This document shows, piece by piece, positions 5,251-6,345 of a DNA stretch of 6,345 bases (positions are counted from its first letter, which is position 1; the number at the start of each line of letters is the position of its first letter). The notes beneath the pieces were generated by a model. It saw only the letters and a program-made list of their open reading frames with translations, ran no database searches and was not told the origin of the DNA. The stretch is taken from contig QMSC01000076.1 in NCBI GenBank assembly GCA_003649515.1, positions 1 to 6,345 on the forward strand, in the 5' to 3' direction. The stretch comes from Thermoprotei archaeon. Lineage in GTDB: Archaea; Thermoproteota; Thermoprotei; Thermofilales; B20-G17. Both the position numbers and the translations under genes were made by a program.

Positions 5251-5266
5251 TTCGTTTAGGAACGAA
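5251..5266. terminator. Perfect 6-bp hairpin between convergent genes
   Basis: TTCGTT (5251-5256), loop TAGG, AACGAA (5261-5266) form a perfect stem between the stops of sufB (5216) and the 146-residue gene (5334). The location suits a bidirectional transcription end or an RNA-stabilising structure. Archaeal termination depends mainly on T-runs, and only short ones are present here, so the role is uncertain. Confidence 0.3.
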
Positions 5267-5333
5267 CTTAGAGATGTTAAGCTATAGATATTAGGGCCTT
5301 ACTACTGGCTCATTTCTTATCCAAACACTCTCC

Positions 5334-5774
5334 TTAGAGTTCAAGAGTATAGTAGCCTGCAAGCTCGAAGTAGTAGATGCGTGCAGTTTTAAACTTAAGG
5401 TATTTGACCCCCTCTTCTTCTATGACGTCATATTCTAGTATTATTTTCGTGGGTATGTCGGATAGACCTTTCTCGTTTAGGAATTCTACTAGCTTTGTAG
5501 CAACTCGCTTCCATTCACTTGAGCTCTTCTTCTTATCCAGTTTTTCTGCTGAAAGTTGAGCGTAGAATGCCTTTCGAAGCTGGAACATGGCTCCTCTACC
5601 GCTTGTAGCAATTCTGCTTTGGATGGTATTCTCAAGCCTAATCTTCTTTAATTCCTCTAGCATTCCAGCAAGCTTTTCCAGCTCCTTGCCCTTCTCCTCG
5701 GGTAGCTCTCCTCTCCTCCTCAGCTCCTCAAGCTTTCCAATAGCATCTCTAAGCATTCTGATAATTTCACTCAT
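5334..5774 (-). CDS. Unrecognised protein with a coiled-coil N-terminus
   Basis: A 146-residue soluble protein with no cysteines, signal peptide or membrane span. Residues 1-50 are a charged heptad-like helix (IIRMLRDAIGKLEELRR, then KELEKLAGMLEELKKIRLEN), probably a coiled coil or helical hairpin broken at GELPEE. Residues 51-85 are basic (RIATSGRGAMFQLRKAF and KLDKKKSSSEWKR). Residues 86-102 form a helix (EWKRVATKLVEFLNEKG). Residues 108-146 look like beta strands (TKIILEYDVIEEE, KYLKFKTARIYYFELAGYYTLEL). ATG 5774 is supported by AGGGA on the minus strand, 7 bases upstream. The gene stands alone, convergent with sufB and divergent from the GlmU-like gene, with a palindrome over its promoter. 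I cannot name a family; the basic middle could bind nucleic acid, but that is a guess. Confidence 0.8.
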   Translation of the reverse strand: MSEIIRMLRDAIGKLEELRRRGELPEEKGKELEKLAGMLEELKKIRLENTIQSRIATSGRGAMFQLRKAFYAQLSAEKLDKKKSSSEWKRVATKLVEFLNEKGLSDIPTKIILEYDVIEEEGVKYLKFKTARIYYFELAGYYTLEL

Positions 5775-5792
5775 ATTTACTTCCCTTTAGAT

Positions 5793-5821
5793 GTAAGGTG
5801 TAAATAATTATTATACCTTAC
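5793..5821 (-). promoter_or_regulatory. Palindromic operator candidate over the promoter of the 146-aa gene
   Basis: The left arm GTAAGGTGTAA (5793-5803) and the right arm TTATACCTTAC (5811-5821) are inverted repeats matching at 10 of 11 positions, with an AT-rich 7-base centre. On the minus strand the AT-rich centre (TATAATAATTATTTA, 5801-5815) is the only TATA-like element in place to start transcription near 5785. A dimeric regulator bound here would therefore block TBP. Confidence 0.5.
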
Positions 5822-5838
5822 CTTTTACGCTTTTTGAA

Positions 5839-5875
5839 AATCCCCTAGAGGATTCCTGTAATCTACTATTAGATT
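5839..5875 (+). promoter_or_regulatory. Tandem 16-bp palindromes upstream of the GlmU-like gene
   Basis: AATCCCCTAGAGGATT (5839-5854) and AATCTACTATTAGATT (5860-5875) are each palindromic at 7 of 8 half-site positions and are identical to one another at 11 of 16 bases. They lie 21 bp apart centre to centre, about two helical turns. The second ends just before the BRE of the GlmU-like promoter, a position typical of archaeal activator or repressor sites. Confidence 0.5.
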
Positions 5876-5876
5876 T

Positions 5877-5891
5877 CGGAACCTTTATAAT
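5877..5891 (+). promoter_or_regulatory. BRE + TATA promoter of the GlmU-like gene
   Basis: CGGAACC followed by TTTATAAT (5884-5891) gives a BRE with AA in place and a good TATA box. The predicted start is near 5913, giving a leader of about 32 bases that includes the ribosome-binding site GAGGGAGGG (5933-5941). Confidence 0.65.
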
Positions 5892-5932
5892 ACATTTTCC
5901 ATGAAGTTTAAATGATGTTCCTTTGCTATTAA

Positions 5933-5941
5933 GAGGGAGGG
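5933..5941 (+). promoter_or_regulatory. Ribosome-binding site of the GlmU-like gene
   Basis: GAGGGAGGG ends 3 bases before ATG 5945. Its purine-rich sequence, together with an in-frame TAA at 5930-5932, fixes the start codon. Confidence 0.6.
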
Positions 5942-5944
5942 AAA

Positions 5945-6345
5945 ATGAAGCTACATGTTTTTGAAGATGCTAAAGCTGACAACTTCCTACCGCTAACTTA
6001 CATGCGAGGAGTATTCGACCTGCGTGTGGGTTTTAAGACTTTCCGTGAGAGATTTGTCTCAGAGCTTGAGAGTGCTAGCATCAACCTATTTGTAAGGGAT
6101 TTCCTAAAGGACTTTTACGCATGGAAAGTGGAGCAGGAAAGTAAAATTAGAGCCACCGTTAACGATGAGAGCGTCGATGAGGAAAATATTTTCATTAATG
6201 GTAGACTTTTATTGAACGAAAGCACCCTACAGGTCATAAATAGGCTAGTGGCTGAGAAGAACATTATAGCTTTCTCGGGGGAGGATGCGGCTTTTGTTAA
6301 AGCCGATAGAGCTAACGCCGAAAAAGTCGTGGAATTGCTGAAGGG
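5945..6345 (+). CDS. GlmU-like sugar nucleotidyltransferase, N-terminal part
   Basis: The reading frame starts at ATG 5945 and runs off the window, giving 133 visible residues. The opening MKLHVFEDAKADNFLPLTYM, followed by RGVFDLRVGFKTFRERF (21-37), closely resembles the start of the GlmU-family proteins seen in many bacteria and archaea (the 'putative sugar nucleotidyl transferase' N-terminal domain; normally D/E-DN-LLPLT-TRPVFDLR-G--TI-EK). INGRLLL (84-90) fits the next conserved strand. Full-length members have a nucleotidyltransferase domain followed by left-handed beta-helix repeats and are thought to make UDP-GlcNAc or another activated sugar for cell-surface glycans or N-glycosylation. 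The usual Pro of TRPV is Gly here. The C-terminal acyltransferase half cannot be seen. The gene has its own promoter preceded by two operator-like palindromes. Confidence 0.85.
   Translation, partial: MKLHVFEDAKADNFLPLTYMRGVFDLRVGFKTFRERFVSELESASINLFVRDFLKDFYAWKVEQESKIRATVNDESVDEENIFINGRLLLNESTLQVINRLVAEKNIIAFSGEDAAFVKADRANAEKVVELLK

Noticed and set aside
5587..5790. Serine-rich plus-strand frame that looks like a membrane protein
   Set aside because: It is the reverse of the Glu/Lys/Leu-rich coiled coil of the minus-strand gene, which always produces Ser/Leu/Phe-rich shadows.
1..6345. CRISPR array, insertion sequence or integrated element
   Set aside because: No regularly spaced direct repeats, transposase or integrase motifs, target-site duplications or tRNA-end attachment site could be found by reading.

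Overview
The window looks like chromosomal DNA of a thermophilic archaeon. The evidence is a histone-fold protein, a CutA1 and a stand-alone CRM/YhbY RNA-binding protein, archaeal BRE/TATA elements in front of most genes, 'GGTGA'-type ribosome-binding sites, and a two-gene SufC-SufB cassette with no cysteine desulfurase beside it. A histone, a GH172 (DUF2961) enzyme and moderate GC would fit a Thermoproteota or Korarchaeota-like lineage. I cannot fix the taxon by reading alone.

Layout, left to right. 1-261 is the 3' end of an unrecognised helical protein (+). 262-579 is mostly non-coding and holds a possible 51-residue single-helix membrane peptide at 403-558 (+). 580-1836 (-) is a DUF2961/GH172 glycoside hydrolase. 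It diverges from cutA (1917-2240, +) across an 80-bp gap in which two TATA elements form one imperfect palindrome. A TTG-started YhbY/CRM gene (2294-2554, +) converges on a histone gene (2588-2839, -) that has a textbook promoter. 2897-3190 has no intact gene: it holds short inverted repeats and a stop-interrupted reading frame. sufC (3233-3997) and an overlapping sufB-like gene (3981-5216) form a two-gene operon (+). An unrecognised 146-residue coiled-coil protein (5334-5774, -) converges on it. From 5945 a GlmU-like nucleotidyltransferase runs off the right edge (+).

Functionally this is a run of short independent transcription units. The only clear operon is sufCB. With both SufB cluster-assembly cysteines kept and no SufD partner next door, it resembles the minimal SMS-type Fe-S assembly system (SmsCB).

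I see no mobile element, CRISPR array, tRNA or rRNA, and no obvious new multi-gene system. The most unusual material is regulatory: two 16-bp palindromes of related sequence, 21 bp apart, just upstream of the GlmU-like promoter; a 29-bp palindrome over the promoter of the 146-aa gene; and the fused divergent promoter of the GH172/cutA pair. At the protein level, the helical tail on the GH172 enzyme, the C-terminal cysteines of SufC and the atypical L2 loop of the histone deserve a second look.
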